In this document: positions 36,487-44,757 of the stretch, piece by piece
Numbering within the stretch: position 1 is the stretch's first letter
How the letters are laid out: every line of letters begins with the position of its first letter
Assembly (NCBI RefSeq): GCF_009760405.1
Contig: NZ_WRPP01000001.1
Coordinates: 806,001 to 870,000, forward strand
Direction: 5' to 3'
Length of the DNA: 64,000 bases
Source of the DNA: Nocardia terrae
GTDB taxonomy: Bacteria; Actinomycetota; Actinomycetes; Mycobacteriales; Mycobacteriaceae
Notes under the pieces: model-generated
Seen by the model: only the letters and a program-made list of their open reading frames with translations
Told to the model about the DNA's origin: nothing
Database searches by the model: none
Translations under genes and position numbers: made by a program

Positions 36487-37407
36487 CTACGGCTCACCTC
36501 GAAAGAGGTCGTCAACTTCGGTGGCGGTCGTGGCCACGTCCAGCCAATTCAGTAGACGTTCGGCTTCTGCACAGGACATGATCCGCGTTCGCGCATCGCT
36601 GGATACGGCGATTCCGCGGCGATCGAGAGTGTGAAGAACAGCCTGGGCGAGTCCTTCGGCACGTCCTTCTGCGAGCCCTTCACTGCGTCCTTCTGCAAGC
36701 CCTTCGCTGCGGCCTTGGGCGCGGAGGCGTTGGGAGGTCTCGGAGCGGAAGAATGAGAGGTCCACGGTCATCAACTGTCTCCAGAGGTTGCCAGCCGGGC
36801 TCTTGCCCAGTCCGAGTTCGGTGAGTTCGGCGAAGATCAGGGCGTCGTCCTGGTCGATCTTCTGCAATGCGGTGGCAAGCGTCTTCAGTATGGCACCGAT
36901 ATTCGCATCGTTGGCGTGAGTGATGGCGGAGAGAGTGGTCAACGGGATGTCGTTGACAGCGTCACACACATCGGTCACCGGAGCGACGTTGTGTGGTCCC
37001 AAGACAAGGGGGTGTACGACAAGGCTGGTCCACTGGCGTGGGCCGATGCGAAGCGGCCCTGCGGCCCAGGCTGCGGTCGCGACGTCCTGACAGACGACCA
37101 GCAGGACCGGATGCAGATCGTATTTCGCATACACGTGCGCAAGGTAGTAGGCCCACGAGCTCGGCTTCCGTTTATCGTCGCGGCCTTGAGCCTCCACCAA
37201 CAAGAGGAACGGTCCTTCGTTGGTGTCGACGCGCAGTAGCGTGTCCACGCGTCGTTCCAGGGGCTCGATCTCGGTCAGGTCGTTCGGTAGCAAGGCGACC
37301 GAAAGGGGTTTGGGGAAAGGGAGATTCAGCGCGGCGAAAGCCCGCTCGAACACCTCGGGATGGCTCTGGAAGAGCCGATGCATCGCCTCGTGCTTCGAAC
37401 TGACCAT
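36487..37407 (-). CDS. Rpn-like PD-(D/E)XK protein with EGL repeats
   Basis: A 306-residue protein; ATG 37407 starts the conserved part (SSKHEAMHRLFQSHPEVFER). RVDTLLRVD then PFLLLVEAQGRDD matches the D...(E/D)xQ-type active site of PD-(D/E)XK transposase-like/Rpn proteins, followed by AYYLAHVYAKYDLHPVLLVVC. Near the C-terminus a tandem heptad-like repeat GRSEGLAEGRSEGLAEGRAE (about 241-260) is visible at DNA and protein level, as in many Rpn and DUF4351 proteins. Such proteins promote recombination or nick DNA in known cases. It is an accessory gene without partner here. Confidence 0.7.
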   Translation of the reverse strand: MVSSKHEAMHRLFQSHPEVFERAFAALNLPFPKPLSVALLPNDLTEIEPLERRVDTLLRVDTNEGPFLLLVEAQGRDDKRKPSSWAYYLAHVYAKYDLHPVLLVVCQDVATAAWAAGPLRIGPRQWTSLVVHPLVLGPHNVAPVTDVCDAVNDIPLTTLSAITHANDANIGAILKTLATALQKIDQDDALIFAELTELGLGKSPAGNLWRQLMTVDLSFFRSETSQRLRAQGRSEGLAEGRSEGLAEGRAEGLAQAVLHTLDRRGIAVSSDARTRIMSCAEAERLLNWLDVATTATEVDDLFRGEP

Positions 37408-37515
37408 GTGCTGACGGTATGACGATGAATCGAAAATATGTGCGGACCTGGTGAGCTGGTCCGGACTCGCCCGATTCACGGCCCGGGTCGGCGGGTCCCG
37501 GACGCGCTTCGGAAA

Positions 37516-37556
37516 GCTGGTTCGGATCCTGTTCCAGCAGTGGGTGTTCCGAGATG
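37516..37556 (+). repeat. Degenerate direct repeat of the glycosyltransferase 3' end, copy A
   Basis: 41 bases match 38798-38838 at 36 positions. In copy B they encode the C-terminal residues ERPLPERDPNQ of the glycosyltransferase (minus strand); here the same reading gives SEHPLLEQDPNQLSE outside any complete gene. It abuts the stop codon of the serine hydrolase, so the two copies bracket that gene and its promoter. Confidence 0.7.
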
Positions 37557-37557
37557 G

Positions 37558-38712
37558 TTACAGTGCGGCGTAGACGGCTTCGAGGAGGTTGTAGGCGCGG
37601 CGGTCGCCGGAGAGCCAGTCGCGGCGGAGGTTGGGGATGAAGGCGAAGGACAGGCGGTGGTCGGGGTCGGCGAGGCCGATGGAGCCGCCCGCGCCGGGGT
37701 GGCCGAAGGCGGAGGATCGGGCGGCGGCGGGGACGAGCATGTTCTCGGAGGGCAGGGCGTAGCCGAGTCCGTAGGCGGAGGTCGAGCCCAGGACTTCGTC
37801 GGTGCCGCGCACCCGTTCGCGGATCGCGTCGGTCAGGACGGCCCGGGGGAGCAGGTCACCGGCGAGCAGGTCGCGGTAGTGGGCCGCGAGCGCACGGGCG
37901 GTGGTGACCAGGCCGGTGGCGGGCCAGCCGCCGGTGAGGACCTCCGGATCGTTGTACGCGGCACGGGGATTGAGGGTCGCGCGCATGATCGGGGATTCGG
38001 GATCGCGGAAGGCGGCGGCCATGCGCCGCACCGACTCGGGGGAGATGGGCGCGGGATCGCCGGTCCACTGCTGCTCGTCGGCGGGCGGAAAGGTCAGGCG
38101 CGCAACTCTTTCCAGCAGGGTCGTGGGAACGCCGATGTGAAGGTCGGGGCCCAGGTTGCTCCGGACGTAATCGCCGACCGTGGAATCGGTGTGGCGGCTG
38201 ATGAATTCGCCGAGCAGCCAGCCGTAGGTCAGGGCATGGTAGCCGTGGCGAGTGCCCGGCTCCCACAGCGGTGACTGGGCGGCGAGCGCCTGCGCGACGA
38301 ATCCCGGTTCGGCGGCCTCGGCGGCGGAAACGGGGTGTTCCAGGATCGGGAGTCCGGCGCTGTGGGTGAGGAAATGCGCCAGCGTCGTCGAATCCTTGCC
38401 GCCGCGGGCATATTCGGGCCACCAGTCGACCACGGGTTTCTCCACCGCGACCCCGTGCTCGGCCGCCACCCGCAGCGCGGCGGTGGCGGTGGCGGCCTTG
38501 GTGCAGGAGAAGGTCACGCACAGGGTGTCCCGCTCCCAGGGCCTGCCGGTCTTGGCGTCGGCGACACCGCCCCACAGATCCACCACGGCCCGCCCGTCCA
38601 CGGAGACTGCCACGCCCGCACCGAGATTCTGCCCGTCCGCGAAGCTCGCTTCGAACACCTCGCGGACCGCGCGGAAGGCCGGGTCGACGTCACCGTGGAC
38701 CGAGATCACCAT
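37558..38712 (-). CDS. Serine hydrolase of the beta-lactamase/EstB esterase family
   Basis: A 384-residue class C beta-lactamase-like esterase. The nucleophile motif SxxK is in FSCTKAATA (serine about residue 69), the tyrosine motif is in RHGYHALTYGWLLGEF, and the third motif region is FGHPGAGGSIGLADP (HxG). M. tuberculosis relatives such as LipE belong to the same family. Start ATG 38712 directly abuts a 32-bp palindrome with a KstR-like core, leaving no room for a Shine-Dalgarno site, so the mRNA is probably leaderless. Control by KstR suggests a sterol-ester or sterol-catabolic role. Confidence 0.87.
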   Translation of the reverse strand: MVISVHGDVDPAFRAVREVFEASFADGQNLGAGVAVSVDGRAVVDLWGGVADAKTGRPWERDTLCVTFSCTKAATATAALRVAAEHGVAVEKPVVDWWPEYARGGKDSTTLAHFLTHSAGLPILEHPVSAAEAAEPGFVAQALAAQSPLWEPGTRHGYHALTYGWLLGEFISRHTDSTVGDYVRSNLGPDLHIGVPTTLLERVARLTFPPADEQQWTGDPAPISPESVRRMAAAFRDPESPIMRATLNPRAAYNDPEVLTGGWPATGLVTTARALAAHYRDLLAGDLLPRAVLTDAIRERVRGTDEVLGSTSAYGLGYALPSENMLVPAAARSSAFGHPGAGGSIGLADPDHRLSFAFIPNLRRDWLSGDRRAYNLLEAVYAAL

Positions 38713-38744
38713 GCCCTGAATTAGAACATGTTCTAATTCAGGGC
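38713..38744 (-). promoter_or_regulatory. 32-bp perfect palindrome with KstR-like core overlapping a promoter
   Basis: The 32-base palindrome has the core TTAGAACATGTTCTAA (38721-38736), which fits the published KstR motif TnnAACnnGTTnnA exactly. On the minus strand a -35-like TTGCCC and a -10-like TAATTC separated by 17 bases overlap the palindrome and place the start of transcription near the A of ATG 38712. A bound TetR-type repressor would block this promoter. Confidence 0.7.
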
Positions 38745-38789
38745 AAAAGGGTGTCCCGTGCGAATCCTGGCGGACCCGGCGTGTCGCGG

Positions 38790-40052
38790 TCAGTACGGCT
38801 GGTTCGGATCGCGTTCCGGCAGTGGGCGTTCCGCGATGACCGGGCGGCCCAGGGGAGTGCGGACGCGGCGCTTGGCGGACTGGTAGACCAGGGCGGTCTC
38901 CTGCGCCACCACGTCCCAGGCGAAGTCGGCGGTCAGGCGTTCGCGGGCGGACCAGGCGCGGTCCTGGGCGGCGGCCGGGTCGTCGAGAACCGAAATCACC
39001 GCTTCGGCAACGCCGTTCACGTCGGCCGGCTCGAAGGACGCGCCGGTGACACCGTCGGTGACCAGGTCGCCGAGACCGCCCGCGGTGGAGGTGACCAGCG
39101 GGGTGCCCGCGGCCGCCGCCTCCAGGGCGACGATGCCGAAGGGCTCGTAGCGGCTGGGCAGCACGATGGCGTCGGCGCTGTGCAGCCAGCCGAGCAGATC
39201 GGTGTGGTCGAGTTTGCCGACGAAGTTGACGGCGCGCGCGACCCGGTGGGTGCGGGCTCGCTCACGCAGCCAATCGAATTGGGTGCCGATGCCCGCCACG
39301 GTCAGGGTGGTGCCGGGGTGCGCCTTGCGGATGCGCGGCAAGGCGGCGATGGCGTCCTGGATGCCCTTCTCGTATTCGAGGCGGCCGACGTACAGCAGCC
39401 GCGGCGGCCCGGAACGCGGGGCGCGTTCGCGGAAGGTCCACGCGCCCACGTCGATGCCATTGCGGATCACCGTCATCGGCACCCGCTCGGCCCCGTAGAG
39501 CCGGTGCACCTCGTCCTTCATGGACTCCGAACACGTGATGAGCGCGTCGGATTCGTGCGCCAGCCACCACTCGACCGAGTGCACCTGCTTGTTCACCCGC
39601 CCCGACACCCAGCCGGAATGCCGTCCCGCCTCGGTGGCGTGAATGGTGGAAACCAGTGGCACGTCGTAATACTCGGCCAGCGTGATCGCCGGATGTGCGA
39701 CCAGCCAGTCGTGGGCGTGCACGACGTCGGGCGTCCAGCCCTCGCCGATGCCCGGCTTGTTCAGCGCGATGCCGGCCCGCACCATGGCGTGACCCATGGC
39801 CAGCGTCCACGCCAGCATGTCCTCGCCGAAGTCGAAGGCGGGCGGATCCTCGGCGACGGCCACCACCAGCACGCCCTGCTCGATGAACGAGTGGGTGGGA
39901 TGGGTGGTGGCGTCGGTGCCCATCGGGCGGCGCGCCAGCACGACGACCTCGTGCCCGGCGGCGGCCAGCTCGACGGCCAGGTGATGGACGTGGCGGCCCA
40001 GCCCACCGACTACGACGGGTGGGTACTCCCACGACACCATCAAGATCTTCAT
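38790..40052 (-). CDS. GT4-type alpha-(1,4)-glucosyltransferase, Rv3032-like
   Basis: A 420-residue GT-B glycosyltransferase. The N-terminal domain starts MKILMVSWEYPPVVVGGLGRH, in the ADP-glucose/starch synthase style, with VVHAHDWLVAHPAI and VSTIHATEAGRHSG. The C-terminal donor site has LLYVGRLEYEKGIQ and the E...E motif in PSRYEPFGIVALEAAAAGTPLV. It matches Rv3032, the polymerase of MGLP and cell alpha-glucans. The ATGA overlap with the GH57 stop implies cotranslation. It is third in the operon methyltransferase-GH57-glucosyltransferase. Confidence 0.93.
   Translation of the reverse strand: MKILMVSWEYPPVVVGGLGRHVHHLAVELAAAGHEVVVLARRPMGTDATTHPTHSFIEQGVLVVAVAEDPPAFDFGEDMLAWTLAMGHAMVRAGIALNKPGIGEGWTPDVVHAHDWLVAHPAITLAEYYDVPLVSTIHATEAGRHSGWVSGRVNKQVHSVEWWLAHESDALITCSESMKDEVHRLYGAERVPMTVIRNGIDVGAWTFRERAPRSGPPRLLYVGRLEYEKGIQDAIAALPRIRKAHPGTTLTVAGIGTQFDWLRERARTHRVARAVNFVGKLDHTDLLGWLHSADAIVLPSRYEPFGIVALEAAAAGTPLVTSTAGGLGDLVTDGVTGASFEPADVNGVAEAVISVLDDPAAAQDRAWSARERLTADFAWDVVAQETALVYQSAKRRVRTPLGRPVIAERPLPERDPNQPY
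38798..38838 (+). repeat. Direct repeat copy B (end of the glucosyltransferase gene)
   Basis: Coding sequence for the last residues of the glucosyltransferase, matched by the non-coding copy at 37516-37556 (36 of 41 positions, same orientation). The functional copy is this one because it keeps the frame and stop. Confidence 0.7.
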
Positions 40053-41581
40053 GCGGGTCCTTCTGAAGCGGGGCCGAGCCTGCGCGCGTCGAGCGCGGGG
40101 AAGAGTCCGTCGGCCGTGCACCATCCTGCCGCCAACTGCCCCGCTTTGGCGAGTTGCCCGGCGGCCACCGCCGCCGCGATCTCGCGCACCGCGTGGGCGT
40201 GCTCATGGGCTCGGTCACGCGCGTACCCGGCCGCCGAATCCTTCGACACCATGAACGCCCAGTCGCTGGAGACGGCCAGGATGGCCTCGCGCAGCAGCTG
40301 GTCGGCAATCGGATCGCGCAGCCCGGTCGCGTCCACCCGCATCTTGTCGAGGGTGTCCAGGGCCAGCCGCACCACCTCGGCATTCAGCTCGACCAGATCC
40401 GAGACCTGGTCTCCGGCCCACACCCGCCAGTCCTTGCCCGAACCCCAGGAGGAGTCGGCCAATTCGACGCGTTCGCCCACGTAACCCCGGGCCCGCGCGT
40501 CCGCGAGCGTGCCCACGGTGACCCCGGCCTCGGGCAGTGCGCGCAGCACCTGCTCGAGCCACTGCGGGCCCTCGTGCCACCAATGCCCGAACAATTCGGT
40601 GTCGAACGCGGCGACCACGAGGGCCGGGCGGCCGATGCGCTCCGACTCTGAGATCAGTCGCTCCCGCACGGTCGCCACGAAGTCCGCGACATCCTTCTCG
40701 ATGGCCGCGGCGGCGAGTTCGGGATCGTAAGGGGCCTTGTCGGGACCGGCGACGGTCTTGCCCGTGACGCGCGCGGGCTTGAGTCCGGTGGCGTGATCGT
40801 AGTGATGGAAATCACGGTAGTAGGGCTGCCCCGGGTACCCGGATTTCGGCGACCACACCCGATAGCTGACCGTCAGATCACGGCCGAAGGCCACCACATC
40901 CGAATCCCAGACGGGCCGCCCGAGCGTCGTGTCGCCGCGCAGCGCGGGACCGTCCACCATGAAATGCGAGATGCCGACCCGGTCGTAGGTCTGTTCCATC
41001 CCCGGCGTGAAACCGCACTCGGGAGCCCAGATTCCGGCGGGCGTGTGCCCCCACCGCGCTCGCGCGTCGGCCAATCCCTCGACCAGCTCGTATTCGCGCA
41101 GCCGGGAATCCAGTAGCGGCTGGAACGGATGCGACAGCGGCCCGCCCAGCAGTTCGATGGCCTCGGCGTCGATGAGCTCGCGCCACACCGGCGAGGCTCC
41201 GTGCATCCACCGCGTCTCGAAATCGTCCAGAGCCGCTGAGGCGAGCCGATGTTCGTGCGCGCCGAGCGCGGTATTGCCCGCCAGCGACGCCTCGTCCGCG
41301 CGCAGCCGCCAGTTGCCCAGCCAGTGATGCATGCCCCTGAGGCAGTGCGCATCATCGAGCTGGGCGGCCAGCACCGGCGTGATCCCCAGGCTGATCAGAT
41401 GCGAACGCCCCTCGGCCGCAAGGTTTCTCAGCACCTTCGCCACGGGCAGGTACGACGCCGCCCACGACTGGTACAGCCACTCCTCACCGACCGGCCAGCG
41501 CCCGTGATGAGCCAGCCACGGCAGGTGCGAATGCAGGACCAGCGTGAACTGGCCCGGCACCGGGGAAACGTTGTCGCTCAA
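40049..41581 (-). CDS. GH57 family glycoside hydrolase/branching enzyme, Rv3031-like
   Basis: A 510-residue GH57 protein. Conserved regions include FTLVLHSHLPWLAHHGRWP (N-terminal HxH), GIWAPECGFTPGME (nucleophile glutamate in APEC), ALVVAAFDTELFGHWWHEG (acid D in FDTELFGHWW) and WGSGKDWRVWAGD. A C-terminal helical domain follows. It fits alpha-1,4-glucan branching enzymes and Rv3031. The TTG start at 41581 overlaps the methyltransferase stop (TTGA) and the stop overlaps the next ATG, so all three genes are translationally coupled. It probably branches or processes the MGLP glucan. Confidence 0.93.
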   Translation of the reverse strand: MSDNVSPVPGQFTLVLHSHLPWLAHHGRWPVGEEWLYQSWAASYLPVAKVLRNLAAEGRSHLISLGITPVLAAQLDDAHCLRGMHHWLGNWRLRADEASLAGNTALGAHEHRLASAALDDFETRWMHGASPVWRELIDAEAIELLGGPLSHPFQPLLDSRLREYELVEGLADARARWGHTPAGIWAPECGFTPGMEQTYDRVGISHFMVDGPALRGDTTLGRPVWDSDVVAFGRDLTVSYRVWSPKSGYPGQPYYRDFHHYDHATGLKPARVTGKTVAGPDKAPYDPELAAAAIEKDVADFVATVRERLISESERIGRPALVVAAFDTELFGHWWHEGPQWLEQVLRALPEAGVTVGTLADARARGYVGERVELADSSWGSGKDWRVWAGDQVSDLVELNAEVVRLALDTLDKMRVDATGLRDPIADQLLREAILAVSSDWAFMVSKDSAAGYARDRAHEHAHAVREIAAAVAAGQLAKAGQLAAGWCTADGLFPALDARRLGPASEGPA

Positions 41582-42360
41582 GGCTTCACCGCGATGGCAA
41601 GCAGATCCAGGCTGGCGTCGATATCGCGCTCGGAGTCGGCGAGCAGTTCGAAATCGTCGATGCGCACCGCGGCCACGTCCGCGGCGAGGTCGGCGGGCCA
41701 CGGCTCACCGGCGAGCGCCCGTTCGATCTGCGCGTCGATGATCGACCCGCCCCACTTCCGATCCAGCGCCACGAGTTCGGGCCCGTGGAAGATGCCCGCC
41801 ATCAATTCGACGGTGAAACCGGCCTCGACGAGAAGTTCGGTCATTTCCGCGGCATTCAGCTCACGCGTATGGAAAGGATTGAGCGGCGTATCGCGGCCGG
41901 GGGAGAAAGTGATCCGGTTCGGCGTCGAGATCAGCAGTTTGCCGCCGGGCCGCAGCACCCGCAGGCACTCGCGCAGGAACTGCGCCTGATCCCAAAGGTG
42001 CTCGATCACCTGGAAGTTCACCACGATGTCGACCGAGGCGTCGTCGAGCGGCAGGTCGGCCAGATTGCCCTGCACCATCTCCACCCGCGGGTACTTGGCC
42101 CGCACGTGCGCGACCGCGCTGTCGTCGTAGTCCAGGCCGGTGACCTGCGCCGCGACGTCCGCGATCATGTTGGCCCCGTAGCCTTCTCCGCTACCGGCCT
42201 CGAGCACGACCTTGCCCGCGCACTGCTCGAGCATGCGCACATAGGCGATCTCGTGCCGCCGGAACCAGTAGTTCTCCTCGGCGATGCCGGGCACGGTCCG
42301 CTCACCGGTCAAAGGCAGGGGATCGGTGGGGTTTTCAACAGGTGTCACGGCGTCACTCAC
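41578..42360 (-). CDS. SAM-dependent methyltransferase, Rv3030-like
   Basis: A 260-residue methyltransferase. LTGERTVPGIAEENYWFRRHE at the N-terminus, SAM motif VVLEAGSGEGYGANMI, VVNFQVIEHLWDQAQFLREC and TPNRITFSPGRDTPLNPFHTREL closely follow my recollection of Rv3030, a candidate sugar O-methyltransferase of MGLP. GTG 42360 is preferred over ATG 42390. It is first gene of the coupled operon. A strong inverted repeat (42429-42450) lies in its promoter, shared with the etf genes. Confidence 0.9.
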   Translation of the reverse strand: MSDAVTPVENPTDPLPLTGERTVPGIAEENYWFRRHEIAYVRMLEQCAGKVVLEAGSGEGYGANMIADVAAQVTGLDYDDSAVAHVRAKYPRVEMVQGNLADLPLDDASVDIVVNFQVIEHLWDQAQFLRECLRVLRPGGKLLISTPNRITFSPGRDTPLNPFHTRELNAAEMTELLVEAGFTVELMAGIFHGPELVALDRKWGGSIIDAQIERALAGEPWPADLAADVAAVRIDDFELLADSERDIDASLDLLAIAVKP

Positions 42361-42428
42361 CGCTCCGACGTTAGCGGTTGTCCATATCACACCGGCGACC
42401 GGATCAACCGATGCGGAAACTCACACCG

Positions 42429-42450
42429 TAAGTTACCCACGAGTAACTTA
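42429..42450. promoter_or_regulatory. Inverted repeat in the MGLP operon/etf divergent promoter
   Basis: TAAGTTAC-CCACGA-GTAACTTA has 8-base perfect arms around 6 bases. It is 69 bases from the methyltransferase GTG and 101 bases from the ETF beta ATG, well placed to coordinate both directions. The form suits a TetR- or GntR-type dimer; I cannot name the regulator. Confidence 0.55.
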
Positions 42451-42550
42451 ACGTAGGGTAATCTCCCGAACGAGCTACTTGTGGACGTACGTGACGAACT
42501 CGTGCGACCGCCACCCCAGTGCCACCAGAACAGGAGGTCGACGAAGACCC

Positions 42551-43336
42551 ATGCCGAACATCGTCGTACTGATCAAGCAGGTTCCCGACACCTGGTCCGA
42601 GCGCAAGCTCTCCAGCGGGGACTACACCCTCGACCGCGAGGCCGCCGACGCCATCCTCGATGAGATCAACGAGCGCGCCGTCGAGGAGGCGCTGTTGATC
42701 AAGGAGGCGCAGGGCGGCGAGGTCACCGTGCTGGCCGCCGGTCCGGACCGGGCCACCGAGGCCATTCGCAAGGCCCTGTCCATGGGCGCGGACAAGGCCA
42801 TCCACATCAACGACCCGGCCATCCACGGCTCCGACGCCGTGCAGACCGCCTACATCCTGGCCGCGGCTCTCGGCCAGATCGAGGGCATCGAGCTGGTCAT
42901 CGCGGGCAACGAGGCCACCGACGGTCGCGCCGGTGCCGTTCCGGCCATCATCGCCGAGTACCTGGGCCTGCCGCAGCTGACCCACCTGCGCAAGCTGGTC
43001 GTCGACGGCGAGCGCATCGCCGGCGAGCGCGAGACCGACGAGGGCGTGTTCAAGCTCGAGGCCACCCTCCCGGCCATCGTCTCGGTCACCGAGAAGATCA
43101 ACGAGCCGCGCTTCCCCTCCTTCAAGGGCATCATGGCCGCCAAGAAGAAGGAAGTTTCGACCTTCACCCTGGCGGATCTGGGCGTCGACCCGGAGACCGT
43201 GGGCGTTGCGAACGCCGGCACCCAGGTGACCGGTGTGACCCCGAAGCCGGCGCGCACGGCGGGCGAGAAGATCGTCGACGAGGGCGAGGGCGGCAACCAG
43301 ATTGCCACCTACCTGGTCGGCCAGAAGATCATCTAA
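42551..43336 (+). CDS. fixA: Electron transfer flavoprotein beta subunit
   Basis: A 261-residue ETF beta. ATG 42551 has AGGAGG 13 bases upstream. The N-terminus PNIVVLIKQVPDTWSERK is typical, with DEINERAVEEALLIKE, the AMP-binding region VIAGNEATDGRAGAVPAIIAEYLG in parts, and the recognition loop LPAIVSVTEKINEPRFPSFK. With the alpha subunit it passes electrons from acyl-CoA and other dehydrogenases to ETF-quinone reductase. Order and orientation to Rv3030-like gene match mycobacteria. Confidence 0.97.
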   Translation: MPNIVVLIKQVPDTWSERKLSSGDYTLDREAADAILDEINERAVEEALLIKEAQGGEVTVLAAGPDRATEAIRKALSMGADKAIHINDPAIHGSDAVQTAYILAAALGQIEGIELVIAGNEATDGRAGAVPAIIAEYLGLPQLTHLRKLVVDGERIAGERETDEGVFKLEATLPAIVSVTEKINEPRFPSFKGIMAAKKKEVSTFTLADLGVDPETVGVANAGTQVTGVTPKPARTAGEKIVDEGEGGNQIATYLVGQKII

Positions 43337-43373
43337 GTCCCCCGAGCACAACGACTTTCAGGAGAGAAAGAAA

Positions 43374-44333
43374 ATGGCAGAAGTTTTGGTGCTCGTGGAG
43401 CACGCTGACGGTGCGCCCAAGAAGGTGACCACCGAACTCCTCACCGCCGCCCGCGCGCTGGGCACCCCGGCCGCCGTCGTGGTCGGCACCCCCGGCACCG
43501 CGGACAAGCTGGGCGACGCCCTGGCCGCCGCCGGCGCCGAGAAGATCTACGTCGCCGAGGGCGACGACGCCGAGGGCTTCCTCGTCACCCCTAAGGTCGA
43601 CGTGCTGGCCGGCCTGTCCGAGTCCGCCGCCCCGGCCGCGATCCTGGTCGCCGCCACCGCGGACGGCAAGGAGGTGTCGGGTCGTCTCGCCGCCCGCATC
43701 GGCTCCGGTCTGCTCATCGACGTCATCGCCGTGAACGGTGACGGCTCGGTGCAGCACTCCATCTTCGGTGGCGCGTTCACCGTGGACGCCAAGGCCACCG
43801 GCGACGTGCCGGTGATCTCGGTGCGCCCGGGCGCCATCGAGGCCGCCCCGCAGGCCGGCGCCGGCGAGAAGGTCGCCGTCGACCTGCCCGCGCAGGAAGA
43901 GGGCGTCACCAAGATCGTCTCGCGGGAGCCGAACGTCGGCGGCGACCGTCCGGAGCTGACCGAGGCCGCGATCGTGGTCTCCGGTGGCCGCGGTGTCGGC
44001 TCGGCCGACAACTTCGGCAAGGTCGTCGAGCCGCTGGCCGATGCGCTGGGTGCCGCGGTCGGCGCCTCGCGTGCCGCCGTCGACTCGGGCTACTACCCGG
44101 GCCAGTTCCAGGTCGGCCAGACCGGTAAGACGGTCTCCCCGCAGCTGTACATCGCCCTGGGCATCTCCGGCGCGATCCAGCACCGCGCCGGCATGCAGAC
44201 CTCGAAGACCATCGTGGCCGTCAACAAGGACGAAGAGGCCCCGATCTTCGAGATCAGCGACTACGGCATCGTCGGCGACCTGTTCAACGTCGCCCCGCAG
44301 CTGACCGAGGCGGTCAAGGCCCACAAGGGCTGA
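43374..44333 (+). CDS. fixB: Electron transfer flavoprotein alpha subunit
   Basis: A 319-residue ETF alpha. ATG 43374 has AGGAGAG upstream, 37 bases after the beta gene. The C-terminal FAD domain has [41 protein letters not shown], read in parts, then [25 protein letters not shown] and [23 protein letters not shown]. It forms a heterodimer with the beta subunit. A long hairpin terminator follows immediately. Confidence 0.97.
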   Translation: MAEVLVLVEHADGAPKKVTTELLTAARALGTPAAVVVGTPGTADKLGDALAAAGAEKIYVAEGDDAEGFLVTPKVDVLAGLSESAAPAAILVAATADGKEVSGRLAARIGSGLLIDVIAVNGDGSVQHSIFGGAFTVDAKATGDVPVISVRPGAIEAAPQAGAGEKVAVDLPAQEEGVTKIVSREPNVGGDRPELTEAAIVVSGGRGVGSADNFGKVVEPLADALGAAVGASRAAVDSGYYPGQFQVGQTGKTVSPQLYIALGISGAIQHRAGMQTSKTIVAVNKDEEAPIFEISDYGIVGDLFNVAPQLTEAVKAHKG

Positions 44334-44357
44334 AACCCCTCGCGCTGAGCGCAATCG

Positions 44358-44397
44358 ACTGTCCCCCGGCCGGAATCGGCCGGGGGACAGTTGTTTT
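44358..44397 (+). terminator. Intrinsic terminator after fixB
   Basis: ACTGTCCCCCGGCC (44358-44371) pairs perfectly with GGCCGGGGGACAGT (44378-44391) around a 6-base loop, followed by TGTTTT. The 14-bp stem with a short U tract is the clearest intrinsic terminator in the window. Confidence 0.85.
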
Positions 44398-44492
44398 CGG
44401 CGGTTCCGATGAATTGTGAAACATTGCCGTTTAGATTGATCTCTGCGGGCGGAACCCCTCCCGGCCGCAGGTTCACGAAAGGGTGTTTCACC

Positions 44493-44714
44493 ATGCGTAC
44501 TCTGCTCGCCTCCGCCGCCGTCGCCGGTGCGTTGATCGCCGGGATCGGGCCCGCCGCGGCCGATGTTCCGACGGCCACCCAGATCGTCGGCTCCTCCGAC
44601 CTGGCCTCGGGGTCCGCGTCCGCGCCCGGATCGGCTTCGTCCGCGGGCGGCGGCATCTGGAACTTCCTGTGCTCGCTCGGCCCGTGCAGCTACACCCCGC
44701 TGACCGTGCACTGA
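44493..44714 (+). CDS. Small secreted protein with C-terminal cysteine pair (73 aa)
   Basis: A 73-residue product starting at ATG 44493 with GAAAGGGTG upstream. The signal peptide is RTLLASAAVAGALIAGIGPAAA, cut before DVPTAT. The mature peptide of about 49 residues is Ser/Gly/Ala-rich (DLASGSASAPGSASSAGGG) and ends WNFLCSLGPCSYTPLTVH, with a CSLGPC pair suited to one disulphide. Similar short secreted peptides occur in Nocardia and mycobacteria without known function. Confidence 0.72.
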   Translation: MRTLLASAAVAGALIAGIGPAAADVPTATQIVGSSDLASGSASAPGSASSAGGGIWNFLCSLGPCSYTPLTVH

Positions 44715-44757
44715 CGTAGCGGTTGCCGAGGCGGCGGGGGTCGGGCAGTCTTGCCCG

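Noticed and set aside
36660..36715. Possible CRISPR-like short repeats in the Rpn-like gene
   Set aside because: The repeats are contiguous coding units for GRSEGLAE without spacers.
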